Shown here: positions 1-7,643 of the stretch, piece by piece
Numbering within the stretch: position 1 is the first letter of the stretch
Layout: each line of letters begins with the position of its first letter
Assembly: GCA_964466465.1 (NCBI GenBank)
Contig: CAYXNJ010000038.1
Location: 1 to 25,657 of the forward strand
Direction of reading: 5' to 3'
DNA from: Sulfurospirillum sp964466465
Lineage (GTDB): Bacteria > Campylobacterota > Campylobacteria > Campylobacterales > Sulfurospirillaceae
Length of the DNA: 25,657 nucleotides
Notes under the pieces: generated by a model
Databases searched by the model: none
What the model was told of the DNA's origin: nothing
What the model saw: the letters and a program-made list of their open reading frames with translations, nothing else
Position numbers and translations under genes: made by a program

Positions 1-119
1 AGCAATGATTTTTCCTAAAAAGAATTAATTTAGTGTTAAACAAGCGCATATTTGAGGCGAAAAGAAGCATTAAAGAGAGAGTTTTATATAATCAATGGAA
101 ATCAAGAGGGAGTCACATT

Positions 120-494
120 TTGAAAACACGCGTTTACTATGATGATACCGATGCAGGTGGTGTGGTGTATCATGCTAATTATCTAAAATTTTGCGAACGT
201 GCTAGGAGTGATCTTTTTTATGAGAATGGCAGAAGTCCTGCTGTTAATGGTGGTCATTTTGTGGTACGTCGTCTTGAAGCAGACTTTATAAAATCAGCAA
301 AATTGGGTGATTTGATAGAAGTGAAAAGTGAGATGATAGAGCTCAAAAATGCTTCACTGATTTTAAAGCAAGAAGTATGGAGAGACGATGTAAAACTTTT
401 TGCGATGACTTCCACTCTTGCGTATGTCAAAGAGGGAAAGCCATGCAAAATTGATGAAGAGACAAAAACCTTTTTTAAAGAATGTCTTAATTAA
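120..494 (+). CDS. ybgC: YbgC/FadM-type acyl-CoA thioesterase (hotdog fold)
   Basis: Small cytosolic thioesterase of the 4-hydroxybenzoyl-CoA/YbgC hotdog family, expected to hydrolyse acyl-CoA or acyl-ACP thioesters. The N-terminus KTRVYYDDTDAGGVVYHANYL carries the family signature, with the catalytic Asp in the DTDAGGVVYHANY stretch. The reading frame is open back to a GTG at 33, but a TTG at 120 preceded by AGGGAG about 8 bases upstream gives the usual family start and 124 aa, close to the usual length. I therefore prefer 120. Its 3' end overlaps the convergent lipoprotein gene by 4 bases. It has no evident tie to nitrogen fixation and probably marks the edge of the nif region. In other bacteria this gene sits with tol-pal; that context is not visible here. 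Confidence 0.85.
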   Translation: MKTRVYYDDTDAGGVVYHANYLKFCERARSDLFYENGRSPAVNGGHFVVRRLEADFIKSAKLGDLIEVKSEMIELKNASLILKQEVWRDDVKLFAMTSTLAYVKEGKPCKIDEETKTFFKECLN

Positions 495-1807
495 CGCTCA
501 CGAATAAATTCATTGCGACCAGGTTGAAATAACGAGGTATTATAGATAACTTGGTTGCCTGAGATATTTTCTTTAAAGCTTCGTGAGATTTTGCCATCAA
601 AGAACTGCTGACACAAATAATCCGCACCAATTGACGTAGAGTAATTAACCCAGTCATAAACAATGTCATGTCCAAACATGGTATTGATCTCTTCGAGTGC
701 TGGAGGTGCTTTTTGGATAGAGTTGGCGATGTACATTTTATCTCTATCTTCATACTGTGTCAGCGTTAAAAGAAGAGGGTTATAGTTGACTTGCGTTGAG
801 AGTAAGCTGTAGGGACGAATCTCATTGGCACGAAGTTGAGAGGCGATCAAACTTGCCGTAACGAGCTGTGTGTTGAGGTAAAGCGACGCGTTGTTAAGCG
901 AGCTATTGCCTTTAAACATCTGTTTGAAGTTTGCTTTTGGACTCTCTACACGTTTTTCATAAAAAACACGGTTGTTGTTCTTTTTAACATAGCCATTGAG
1001 TTGGTAACTAAGACTACTTCCATCTTCAAAGGTTCCGACACGCTCATTGGCTTTTTCTGCAAGCAGAGCGATTTGTTGGTCGTAATCGATACCACCAAAA
1101 ATAATGTTTGAATTGGAACTGCGTGCATTGGAGCGGTGAAGTGTAGGGATAAACACGAGTGTATCAGAAACACGACTCGCGATAATATTTGCTCCTTCTG
1201 CCGTTACAGGTGCTATGATGTAGTGATAGCCTCCTGCTTGAATGTCAGAGAGTGCTTTAGCAATGGACTCTTCTCTTTCATCACCAGAATTAAAGACATT
1301 GAGATCAAAGTAGTAGTTTTTATACAACAAATAAGAGATGACAGAGTTTACCGAGGTAATGGCGTATTTTTTGATGGTTTTTTGCGGTACTAATACAGCG
1401 ATTTTAATCATCGTACTGTCATCATTGAGGGGCTTTGGCATTGGTGCTGCAAGAACAGGTGTCACAAGTGTTTCTTGTGAGATTGATGTGTCTGATGGCA
1501 CGGATGATGGTGTTGTTGGCTCAACTGTTGTACTTGGCGTTGGTGTTGCCATCGCAAGTGTTGTTGAACTAATAGTATTGTCAATAATGACAGGCGAAGA
1601 AGAAGGAAGAGTCTCTGTCTTTGGCGTCGGTTTTAATTTTTCAGAACCAGGGTAGGTTACCGTACTTTTCGGGTTAATTGTTGCACCTTTTTTAGCGCTT
1701 GATGAAACGTTATATGTGCTTGGTTTGTAGGGTTCTGGGCTTTGGCTGGTGGTTGTACAGCCTGTGAAAATCAAGAAACTGATGGCTAGGGGCAACCAAA
1801 ATCTCAT
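491..1807 (-). CDS. Lipoprotein with LpoA/LppC-like periplasmic-binding fold
   Basis: A 438-aa predicted lipoprotein. The signal peptide MRFWLPLAISFLIFTGC ends in a lipobox (FTGC), so Cys17 should be lipidated. Residues about 20-125 are a Ser/Thr/Pro-rich linker. From about residue 132 (MIKIAVLVPQK) the protein looks like a type-1 periplasmic-binding fold as in the LppC/LpoA penicillin-binding-protein activators, with IIAPVTAEGANIIASRV and later VFIPTLHRSN. A role in activating an envelope enzyme is inferred from fold only. The ATG lies inside the end of the uracil-DNA glycosylase gene (ATGA overlap) with AAGGAG upstream, so translation is probably coupled. It ends convergently with the thioesterase. 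It could be an unrelated lipoprotein with the same fold. Confidence 0.7.
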   Translation of the reverse strand: MRFWLPLAISFLIFTGCTTTSQSPEPYKPSTYNVSSSAKKGATINPKSTVTYPGSEKLKPTPKTETLPSSSPVIIDNTISSTTLAMATPTPSTTVEPTTPSSVPSDTSISQETLVTPVLAAPMPKPLNDDSTMIKIAVLVPQKTIKKYAITSVNSVISYLLYKNYYFDLNVFNSGDEREESIAKALSDIQAGGYHYIIAPVTAEGANIIASRVSDTLVFIPTLHRSNARSSNSNIIFGGIDYDQQIALLAEKANERVGTFEDGSSLSYQLNGYVKKNNNRVFYEKRVESPKANFKQMFKGNSSLNNASLYLNTQLVTASLIASQLRANEIRPYSLLSTQVNYNPLLLTLTQYEDRDKMYIANSIQKAPPALEEINTMFGHDIVYDWVNYSTSIGADYLCQQFFDGKISRSFKENISGNQVIYNTSLFQPGRNEFIRER

Positions 1808-2466
1808 AACATGCTCCTTACTTTTAGCATATCTGCAAAAACCTCTTTTTTAGCGCTTGGGTTTCGCAGTAAAAAACTAGGGTGAAACGTCGGAATCAAT
1901 TTGGCTTCACCAAAATTGAGTACGCTTCCTCGTATTTTATCGATAGGTGTATCATACTCTCCAGTGAGATGATGAAAACTGGTTGAACCGAGTGCCACGA
2001 TGATTTGTGGTCGAATCGTCTGGATCTGCTGCATGACATAGGGTTTACAGCACGCAACTTCTTCAGGCGTTGGAACACGGTTATCAGGTGTTTTACATTT
2101 CAAAATGGTCGTAACATAAACCTCTTCTTTGGGAAGAAGTAGGACTTTTTCGATCATGTTGGCAAGCATTTCACCGCTTTTACCTGTAAAAAGCATGCCT
2201 GATTCGTCTTCACTGACTCCTGGGTTGTCACCTATGAACATCACTTTGGCTTTAAGGTTTCCTGCTCCAAAGATGACATTTTTACGACTTTTTGCAAGGG
2301 CGCAAAGATGGCACTGTGCGACACTGCTTTTTAATTCTTCTAAGTTATGTGAGAGCGCTGGCTGCGTGCTTAAGGAGAGTGGTCTATACTCCTGAAAGTA
2401 CTCAAATCCCATGGCTCTGTACTGGTATAAAAGTTTTAAAAGTCGTATTTTTTCAATGTGAGTCAT
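1804..2466 (-). CDS. Family-4 (Fe-S) uracil-DNA glycosylase
   Basis: Removes uracil from DNA in base-excision repair. The 220-aa protein has the four Cys expected for the [4Fe-4S] cluster: C52-x2-C55, then C124 and C140, with an extra neighbouring C139. The active-site motif A is GDNPGVSEDESG (residues 79-90), where most family-4 enzymes have GE(A/G)PG, so the catalytic-position Glu is Asp here. The later motif TFHPSFLLRNPSAKK matches the HPS/A motif. There is only a weak ribosome site before the ATG. It follows the LRR gene by 35 bases and overlaps the next gene by 4, so it may ride on the long nifB transcript although its function is housekeeping. The family assignment is firm; the effect of the Glu-to-Asp change is unknown. 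Confidence 0.88.
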   Translation of the reverse strand: MTHIEKIRLLKLLYQYRAMGFEYFQEYRPLSLSTQPALSHNLEELKSSVAQCHLCALAKSRKNVIFGAGNLKAKVMFIGDNPGVSEDESGMLFTGKSGEMLANMIEKVLLLPKEEVYVTTILKCKTPDNRVPTPEEVACCKPYVMQQIQTIRPQIIVALGSTSFHHLTGEYDTPIDKIRGSVLNFGEAKLIPTFHPSFLLRNPSAKKEVFADMLKVRSML

Positions 2467-2501
2467 TCTTATATGGTAGCCAAGCGGGAGTTAAAATATC
2501 C

Positions 2502-3497
2502 TTATTCGATATCGCAGTACTCTAAAGAGGGGAGGTCTGGACGAATTAAATTGTGGTTATTATCGATATAGAGGCTTTTTAAGTTTTGAAGATTTTTTAG
2601 TGACGATGGTAGTGTTGAAAGGTCGTTGTCTTCTACATCAAGTTCATACAAATTTCTCAGATTTCCGATGCAATCAGGCAAAGACGCCAGTTTGTTTGCA
2701 CTGACATCTAAGGAAGTGAGTTTGGAGAGTTTACAAAGGCTTGAAGGGAGGGTTTGCAGTAAATTATTTTCTAAAGAGAGGATTTGTAAATCTTCAAGCT
2801 TGGAAAGGTCAAAATCAATGGATGTTAGATGGTTTGAGGCAAGATTGAGTTTGATGAGCATATCGTGTGCTTCTAGGGAAGGGAGATTTTGAAGTAAGTT
2901 TCCTTCCAAAATGAGTGTTTCAAGCTCTTGTATTTCGCCGAGTGATTCTGGTAGGGAGGTGAGTTTATTGAAAGATAGATCAAGATAATAGAGCGATTGC
3001 ATGGTACTAAACACATCAGGCAGATGCTCAAAATAGTTGGTATCTAGGCTAAGATGCAGTAATTTTTTAAGGTTTTTAAATGCCACATCGAGATGGCTAA
3101 GGCGATTCACTGCAAGGGTTAAACGTGTGAGATTGCTCAAGTTATAAAAGCTTTTTGGAAGCGAACTAAGTTGATTGCCATTGAGATTTAAAATGACTAA
3201 CGATGAAAGGTCTCCAAACTGTTCTGGAAGAGTGTGTAATAAGTTGTTTTCACATTGCAAATTGCGAAGATTTTTTAGAGAACAGATGCTTTGAGGAAGT
3301 TCGGTAAAGCGATTTCCTGAGATTTTAAGCACACTTAGATTTTGAAGCGCTCCAATGCTCTCTGGCAAGCTTTTAAGTTTTTTACGGCTTAAATCAAGGC
3401 TTGTAAGGCTTTCCAGTTTAGAGAGTTCACGAGGAAGGGTGTGCTCTAGTCCTTGAGATTTTATCCAGTGTGCAAAATCGCGAATATTCTCACTCAT
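2502..3497 (-). CDS. Leucine-rich-repeat protein, 13 repeats
   Basis: A 331-aa protein made almost wholly of about thirteen 23-residue leucine-rich repeats of the type LxxLxLsxNxLxxLPxxixxLx, with a short helical N-terminus (MSENIRDFAHWIKSQGLEH). No signal peptide, transmembrane segment or enzymatic domain is visible, so it should be a cytosolic binding scaffold. Start chosen at 3497: AAGGAG lies a few bases upstream, and the frame's earlier start at 3536 has no ribosome site and lies inside the preceding gene. It overlaps the 85-aa gene by 8 bases, indicating coupled translation in the nifB-nifV transcript. The partner is unknown. Azotobacter has an unrelated leucine-rich variant-repeat protein (LrvA) in its nif region; this one lacks that protein's Fe-S segment. 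Confidence 0.85.
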   Translation of the reverse strand: MSENIRDFAHWIKSQGLEHTLPRELSKLESLTSLDLSRKKLKSLPESIGALQNLSVLKISGNRFTELPQSICSLKNLRNLQCENNLLHTLPEQFGDLSSLVILNLNGNQLSSLPKSFYNLSNLTRLTLAVNRLSHLDVAFKNLKKLLHLSLDTNYFEHLPDVFSTMQSLYYLDLSFNKLTSLPESLGEIQELETLILEGNLLQNLPSLEAHDMLIKLNLASNHLTSIDFDLSKLEDLQILSLENNLLQTLPSSLCKLSKLTSLDVSANKLASLPDCIGNLRNLYELDVEDNDLSTLPSSLKNLQNLKSLYIDNNHNLIRPDLPSLEYCDIE

Positions 3498-3747
3498 CAC
3501 TTTCTCCTTGTTCACACCTGCTGTTTTTCTGGTCAATCAAAAAGGCAATCTCTTCGTAGTCAATTTCACCAAATTCGACCATATTAAAAAGTGCCATCAA
3601 TGGGCGTCTGCAACAGGTTTGATTGCATTCCGTGACAAGTTTTTTGGCTTTTTTATAGGGTAGGGTGGTGGATTTAAAAATCTCTATGGCATCTTGGATG
3701 GTTTTTTGTCCGCATTCACAGATGATTTTAGAGGCATACTCTTGCAT
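3490..3747 (-). CDS. Small Cys-rich protein downstream of nifV, possibly BFD-like
   Basis: An 85-aa protein with no certain family. The visible features are a C10-x-C12 pair followed by Gly (CECGQ), then C41-x3-C45-C46 and a lone C78. The spacing (CxC, about 30 residues, then a Cys group) resembles the [2Fe-2S] bacterioferritin-associated ferredoxin fold (BFD), in which CxC is followed about 32 residues later by CxxC. The second group here is CNQTCC rather than CxxC, so this is a suggestion only. It begins 4 bases after nifV, with its ribosome site (CAGGAT) over the nifV end, and overlaps the LRR gene. It should therefore be co-expressed with homocitrate synthase. A small Fe-S or metal-binding helper for cofactor assembly is an inference. 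Confidence 0.6.
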   Translation of the reverse strand: MQEYASKIICECGQKTIQDAIEIFKSTTLPYKKAKKLVTECNQTCCRRPLMALFNMVEFGEIDYEEIAFLIDQKNSRCEQGESDE

Positions 3748-3751
3748 CGCT

Positions 3752-4864
3752 CTATCCTGCTTTTGAAGCGATATAAAGCGCTTCTAGCTCCTTTTTATTG
3801 AGCACTTTTTTACGCTTTGTGACCATTTCTCGTACGTGTGGAAGCATTTTGTTGATGACCTCATTTTCAGGCTCATAGCCCATGGATCGAAGATGAAACA
3901 AAAGTGTGGAACTACCTGAGTGTTTTCCGATGGGGTAACTTCGCTTCATTCCCACACTTTGTGGAGGAAAGGCTTCATAGGCTTTTTCGTGCTTTATCAT
4001 GCCATTGACATGAATGCCAGATTCGTGCGAGAAGATGTGTTTCCCAATAATCGGCATCGTGGCAGAAATGCTCTGTTTGGAAGCTTTTTCAACGAGCTGT
4101 ACGACGTGTTTAAGGGCATCGGCATTGATGATTCTCTCTTCACCAAAGAGGTGAGCAAGGCTCATTAAGACTTGCTCAAAACTAGCATTTCCAGCACGTT
4201 CTCCCAGCCCAATGACCGTTGTGTTAACACTCACTGCTCCCGCTTCCAATCCGCTGATGGCATTAGCAGTTGCCATTCCAAAATCGTTGTGGGTGTGCAT
4301 CTCTATCTCTAAAAGGTTAAGCTTGGATAGGTAGGTGATGTGCTCATAAATCTGGTGTGGTCGCATGATGCCCACGGTATCGCAGTAGCGAAAACGATTG
4401 GCGCCTACACTAGCACCTAATTCCATCACCTCTTTGAGAAACCCAAGGTCTGCCCTAGAGCTGTCTTCTCCACCAATGCAGGTAAAAAGCCCTTCATCTC
4501 GGGCTATGATTAAAACCTTTTCAAGATTTTTCAAAAGGCGTGTTTTATTGCCTCCAAACTTTGCTTCGACGAGAATGTCCGAAACAGGAATGGAGAGATC
4601 AACCGCTTTTAATCCACATTTTAAAGAAGCTTCAAGGTCACTCAGGGTGGCACGATTCCAGCTCATAATGCGAAGAGGCAGCTCAAGGGCTAATATCTCT
4701 TTGATGTCAGCTTGTTCTCTCTCTCCCATTGCGGGTATTCCCACTTCTAGCTCATCTGCTCCTGCTAAGTAGAGTGCAGAGGCAATGGCAAGCTTTTCTT
4801 CCGTGTTAAACGCAACATAAGGTGCTTGTTCGCCATCTCTAAGCGTTGTATCGTTGATGATCAT
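3752..4864 (-). CDS. nifV: NifV homocitrate synthase
   Basis: Condenses acetyl-CoA with 2-oxoglutarate to give homocitrate, the organic ligand of FeMo-co. The 370-aa protein starts MIINDTTLRDGEQAP, the signature of the isopropylmalate/homocitrate synthase TIM barrel. It carries the metal-binding HxH at residues 190-192 (IEMHTHNDFGMA) and the C-terminal HESGIHVNG segment, and its length matches NifV. There is no long C-terminal LeuA regulatory domain, which favours NifV over 2-isopropylmalate synthase, as does the position 26 bases behind nifB. AAGGAGG precedes the ATG. Likely transcribed from the nifB sigma54-type promoter. Confidence 0.95.
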   Translation of the reverse strand: MIINDTTLRDGEQAPYVAFNTEEKLAIASALYLAGADELEVGIPAMGEREQADIKEILALELPLRIMSWNRATLSDLEASLKCGLKAVDLSIPVSDILVEAKFGGNKTRLLKNLEKVLIIARDEGLFTCIGGEDSSRADLGFLKEVMELGASVGANRFRYCDTVGIMRPHQIYEHITYLSKLNLLEIEMHTHNDFGMATANAISGLEAGAVSVNTTVIGLGERAGNASFEQVLMSLAHLFGEERIINADALKHVVQLVEKASKQSISATMPIIGKHIFSHESGIHVNGMIKHEKAYEAFPPQSVGMKRSYPIGKHSGSSTLLFHLRSMGYEPENEVINKMLPHVREMVTKRKKVLNKKELEALYIASKAG

Positions 4865-4890
4865 AGGTGCCTCCTTATGTACGTTTTAGG

Positions 4891-6375
4891 CTAAACGAGT
4901 GTGTGACTCTTCAGTGTTGAATTAAGAGCATCCACATCCATAACATCCAGTGTCACGTCAAAAAAGTGTTTGCGCACTGCTTTGAGTACAGAAATCTCGA
5001 TAGGCTCATCGGCATAGCTTTCATCGCAGATAAGATGAATGCTTTGAAGCTCTTTTTGTGGGCATTCGCCAATTTTTTGTGTTAAGAGTATATGACAGTC
5101 TGAAAGAGCTGCTTTGATCTCATCGATAGGGTAGCTACCATCACATCCTTCTTTTCCCATACAATAAGGCTTCTCAACTTTACGGTGCATTAAAAATTTG
5201 ATGGCACGATCTCCTGCTTCATAAATCAAAAACTCTTTGGCACTACCAAAATGGTCATTTATCAAACCACTACCGCGTGTGGTCACAGCGATGAGTTTGG
5301 TTTCACCTGTACTGCTGAGTTCATTTTTATTGGCACTCTCTTGGCTGATCTTGCCATTGGCGGCTCGAAGTGCACGCCTCCATGTTTCAATGTTTTCATG
5401 GGTTTTCATGCGTTGGTTAAGGTTATAATGATGAGAGAGTTCCTCAAAACTTTTCTCAGCAAAACTCTCTTTAAAGAACTCATCGCTCCTGTCTTCACCT
5501 AAAAGTCCTACCGCATCGGCACGGCATTGGCGACAGTGACGCATCATCTTGACATTGACATCACAAGCTTCTTGTGCCTTCATTAGCTGTTTATGGCTTG
5601 CACTTGGGACGCCATCAAGTCCAAATTTAGTGCCAAATTCTGGCTTTGACATCAGTGGCATGACATTGAAAATAAACACACCAAGCTCTTTGACTTTACG
5701 CGCAACAACAGGCAAGTGCTCTTCATTGATCCCTGGGATGAGTACGGAGTTTACTTTAACCAGTATTCCCCGTTCAACGAGCATCTTAATGCCTAAAAGC
5801 TGTTTTTCAAGCAAGAGTTTAGCCCCTTCAGTACCACGGTGTTTTTTGTGTTCGTAAAACACCCACGGGTAGATTTTAGAACCGATTTCGCCACTCTCAT
5901 CAACAGTATTGAGTGTGACTGTGACATGCTCGATGTTGTACTTTGCGATCTCATCAATGTGCTTATGGATCATCAAACCGTTCGTAGAAAGGCAGAGTTT
6001 GATGTCGGGTGCATACTTTTTAAGTAACGCAAACGTTTTAAAAGTCTGCTTAGGGTTTGCAAGTCCATCGCCAGGTCCCGCGATGCCTACGACGCTGAGC
6101 TGTTGGATGAGTCCTCCGACATGTAAGACTTTTTTCACAGCATCTTCGGGATTTAATTTGTAGCTCGTAACCCCTGGACGGCTCTCGTTGGAGCAGTCGT
6201 ACTTTCGGTTGCAGTAGTTGCACTGGATGTTACAAGCAGGTGCAACGGCTACATGGATACGCGCATAATGTTGGTGGGCATCTTGGCTATAACAAGGATG
6301 GTTGTTAATCTTTTGCAAGATGCTGGCATGAAGTTCATTTTGGGTGTTGGTGGATGATGTACAAGAACAACTCAT
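4891..6375 (-). CDS. nifB: NifB, FeMo-co core (NifB-co) synthase with C-terminal NifX domain
   Basis: Radical-SAM enzyme that fuses two [4Fe-4S] units and inserts carbide to make the 8Fe NifB-cofactor. Residues about 25-60 hold the HPCYS motif and the CxxxCxxC SAM-cluster ligands C48, C52 and C55 (APACNIQCNYCNRKYDC). The late Cys pair C281-x2-C284 (HCRQCRADAVGLLGED) is present, as needed for the substrate clusters. From about residue 360 a NifX/NafY-type domain follows (TTRGSGLINDHFGSAKEF), giving the two-domain form of 494 aa. It has an AAGGA ribosome site and a sigma54-type promoter just upstream. First gene of a minus-strand run with nifV, the 85-aa protein and the LRR protein. Confidence 0.97.
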   Translation of the reverse strand: MSCSCTSSTNTQNELHASILQKINNHPCYSQDAHQHYARIHVAVAPACNIQCNYCNRKYDCSNESRPGVTSYKLNPEDAVKKVLHVGGLIQQLSVVGIAGPGDGLANPKQTFKTFALLKKYAPDIKLCLSTNGLMIHKHIDEIAKYNIEHVTVTLNTVDESGEIGSKIYPWVFYEHKKHRGTEGAKLLLEKQLLGIKMLVERGILVKVNSVLIPGINEEHLPVVARKVKELGVFIFNVMPLMSKPEFGTKFGLDGVPSASHKQLMKAQEACDVNVKMMRHCRQCRADAVGLLGEDRSDEFFKESFAEKSFEELSHHYNLNQRMKTHENIETWRRALRAANGKISQESANKNELSSTGETKLIAVTTRGSGLINDHFGSAKEFLIYEAGDRAIKFLMHRKVEKPYCMGKEGCDGSYPIDEIKAALSDCHILLTQKIGECPQKELQSIHLICDESYADEPIEISVLKAVRKHFFDVTLDVMDVDALNSTLKSHTLV

Positions 6376-6383
6376 GTGCGATC

Positions 6384-6407
6384 CTTTAGAATTTCGTTAT
6401 TCTAAAG
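6384..6407. repeat. Perfect inverted repeat in the nifB leader
   Basis: CTTTAGAAT and ATTCTAAAG form perfect 9-base arms around a 6-base spacer (TTCGTT). The repeat lies directly downstream of the -12 element of the nifB sigma54-type promoter and spans the expected transcription start. No T-run follows on either strand, so it is a poor terminator. An operator for an unidentified regulator is the simplest inference. Confidence 0.5.
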
Positions 6408-6408
6408 T

Positions 6409-6426
6409 TTGCACAAACTGTTCCTT
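6409..6426 (-). promoter_or_regulatory. Sigma54-type (-24/-12) promoter of nifB
   Basis: On the minus strand the site reads AAGGAACAGTTTGTGCAA. GG and GC are separated by exactly 10 bases, as in -24/-12 promoters. GG lies at 6424-6423 and GC at 6412-6411. The expected start of transcription is near 6400, about 25 bases before the nifB ATG. It shares GGAAC-A with four other sites in this window. Confidence 0.75.
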
Positions 6427-6433
6427 GAAAGAT

Positions 6434-7525
6434 TTAGTCTTTGAGTTCCTGATAAATCGTATGGATTTTTTCGATATTCTCATTGAAAAGTTTGATTAAA
6501 ACGGGATCAAAATGGGTACCGCTATTTTCGTTTAGCAGTGCATGCGCTCTCTCAAAACTCCACGGTTCTTTGTACGGACGAACAGAAATGAGAGCATCGA
6601 ACACATCGGCAATAGCAACAATACGGCCAAAAATAGAGATTTCTGCACCTTTTTTGCCGTGTGGATAGCCAGAACCATCCCATTTTTCATGGTGTTCAAG
6701 GGCAATCAGTGCAGCAGCTTTAAGGTACTCGTTCTCTTCATCAAAGAGAAGGTCATGTCCTAGTTTGGTATGTGTTTTCATAATCTCAAATTCTTCAAAA
6801 GTAAGCTTATCGGGCTTGAGCATGATTTTATCGGCAATACCAATTTTGCCAGCATCGTGCATAGGAGCTGCCAGTTCAATTTTACTAATCTCGTCATGGT
6901 TTAGACCATATTTTTCTGCCAAAAGTGCGCTGTAGAGTCCAACACGTTTGGTGTGTTTTGAGGTCTCTTGGTCTTTAAATTCTGCAGCGGAAGCGAGTTT
7001 ATTGATGATTTTTGTTTGGGTGTCGCGTAATTTGTCGTATAGGGTTGCATTTTCAATAGCAGATGCTGCGTAATTAGAGATAAGAAGTAGAAGCTCGGCA
7101 TCAACGTTGGTAAAAATGCCTTGTTTTTTATTGAGTGCTTGGAAAACGCCAATCGTATTTTCGTGATTATCTAACAGTGGTACAGAAAGAATGGTTTGTG
7201 TAAGATAGCCTGTTTTTTTGTCAACTTCACGGTTGAAACGGTAGTCATTGTAAGCATCCACAACAATTTGTGTCTCTTTGGAAAGCGCTGCATAGCCTGC
7301 AAGACCTTTTTTGGCACTAATGCGAATAGGATGTACTTCATGTGCTACTTTTGACCACAATTCATCTTTGTTTTTATCATAAATAAAAATGGAGCAGCGA
7401 TCTGCTTGTAAAATATCTCTTGCAAAATTTGCCATAGACTCTAAGAGATCATCCAAGCTTTTGGTTCTGTTGATCACTTTACCAAATTCCAATAAAATTG
7501 TAAGTTGTTTTTCCGCTGAGTTCAT
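6434..7525 (-). CDS. GAF domain / HD-GYP cyclic-di-GMP phosphodiesterase
   Basis: A 363-aa cytosolic signalling protein. Residues about 1-160 form a GAF domain (LEFGKVINRTKSLDDLLE to YAASAIENATLYDKLRD), a likely ligand sensor. Residues about 180-345 form an HD-GYP domain with the metal-binding HDAGKIGI motif and HHEKWDGSGYPHG, followed by GRIVAIADVFDAL and RPYKEPW. All catalytic landmarks are intact, so hydrolysis of cyclic di-GMP is expected. It ends just before the nifB promoter on the same strand. A TATAAT at 7562-7557 serves as its -10 element. The function in nitrogen fixation is unknown; position alone connects them. Confidence 0.92.
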   Translation of the reverse strand: MNSAEKQLTILLEFGKVINRTKSLDDLLESMANFARDILQADRCSIFIYDKNKDELWSKVAHEVHPIRISAKKGLAGYAALSKETQIVVDAYNDYRFNREVDKKTGYLTQTILSVPLLDNHENTIGVFQALNKKQGIFTNVDAELLLLISNYAASAIENATLYDKLRDTQTKIINKLASAAEFKDQETSKHTKRVGLYSALLAEKYGLNHDEISKIELAAPMHDAGKIGIADKIMLKPDKLTFEEFEIMKTHTKLGHDLLFDEENEYLKAAALIALEHHEKWDGSGYPHGKKGAEISIFGRIVAIADVFDALISVRPYKEPWSFERAHALLNENSGTHFDPVLIKLFNENIEKIHTIYQELKD

Positions 7526-7556
7526 AGTCGTCTCTTAATATGGAAGATGTATGTGC

Positions 7557-7562
7557 ATTATA
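7557..7562 (-). promoter_or_regulatory. -10 element of the HD-GYP gene
   Basis: On the minus strand the bases read TATAAT, about 32 bases before the ATG at 7525. This is a plausible sigma70 -10 box. No convincing -35 box is visible, which is common in Campylobacterota. Confidence 0.45.
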
Positions 7563-7604
7563 ACAAAGTTTTAATTTCTTATATGCAAAATCATCTCCTT
7601 TATG

Positions 7605-7610
7605 TATAAT
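7605..7610 (+). promoter_or_regulatory. -10 element of the OmpR-type regulator
   Basis: TATAAT in the context ATGTATAATACAA. The predicted start of transcription near 7617 would leave a 25-30-base leader before the ATG at 7644. That argues against the earlier in-frame ATG at 7623 as the start codon. Confidence 0.5.
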
Positions 7611-7643
7611 ACAAAATAATAAATGTTTGGAGTGGTTATCAAA

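Noticed and set aside
1338..1655. A 105-residue plus-strand frame rich in Val and Gly opposite the lipoprotein gene
   Set aside because: It mirrors the Ser/Thr/Pro-rich linker of the lipoprotein; no start signal or known domain.
2502..3497. Repeated DNA in the LRR gene considered as a tandem repeat or CRISPR-like array
   Set aside because: The periodicity is 69 bases of coding repeats with diverged DNA; it is explained by the 23-residue protein repeat. No CRISPR array, tRNA, rRNA or insertion sequence was seen in the window.
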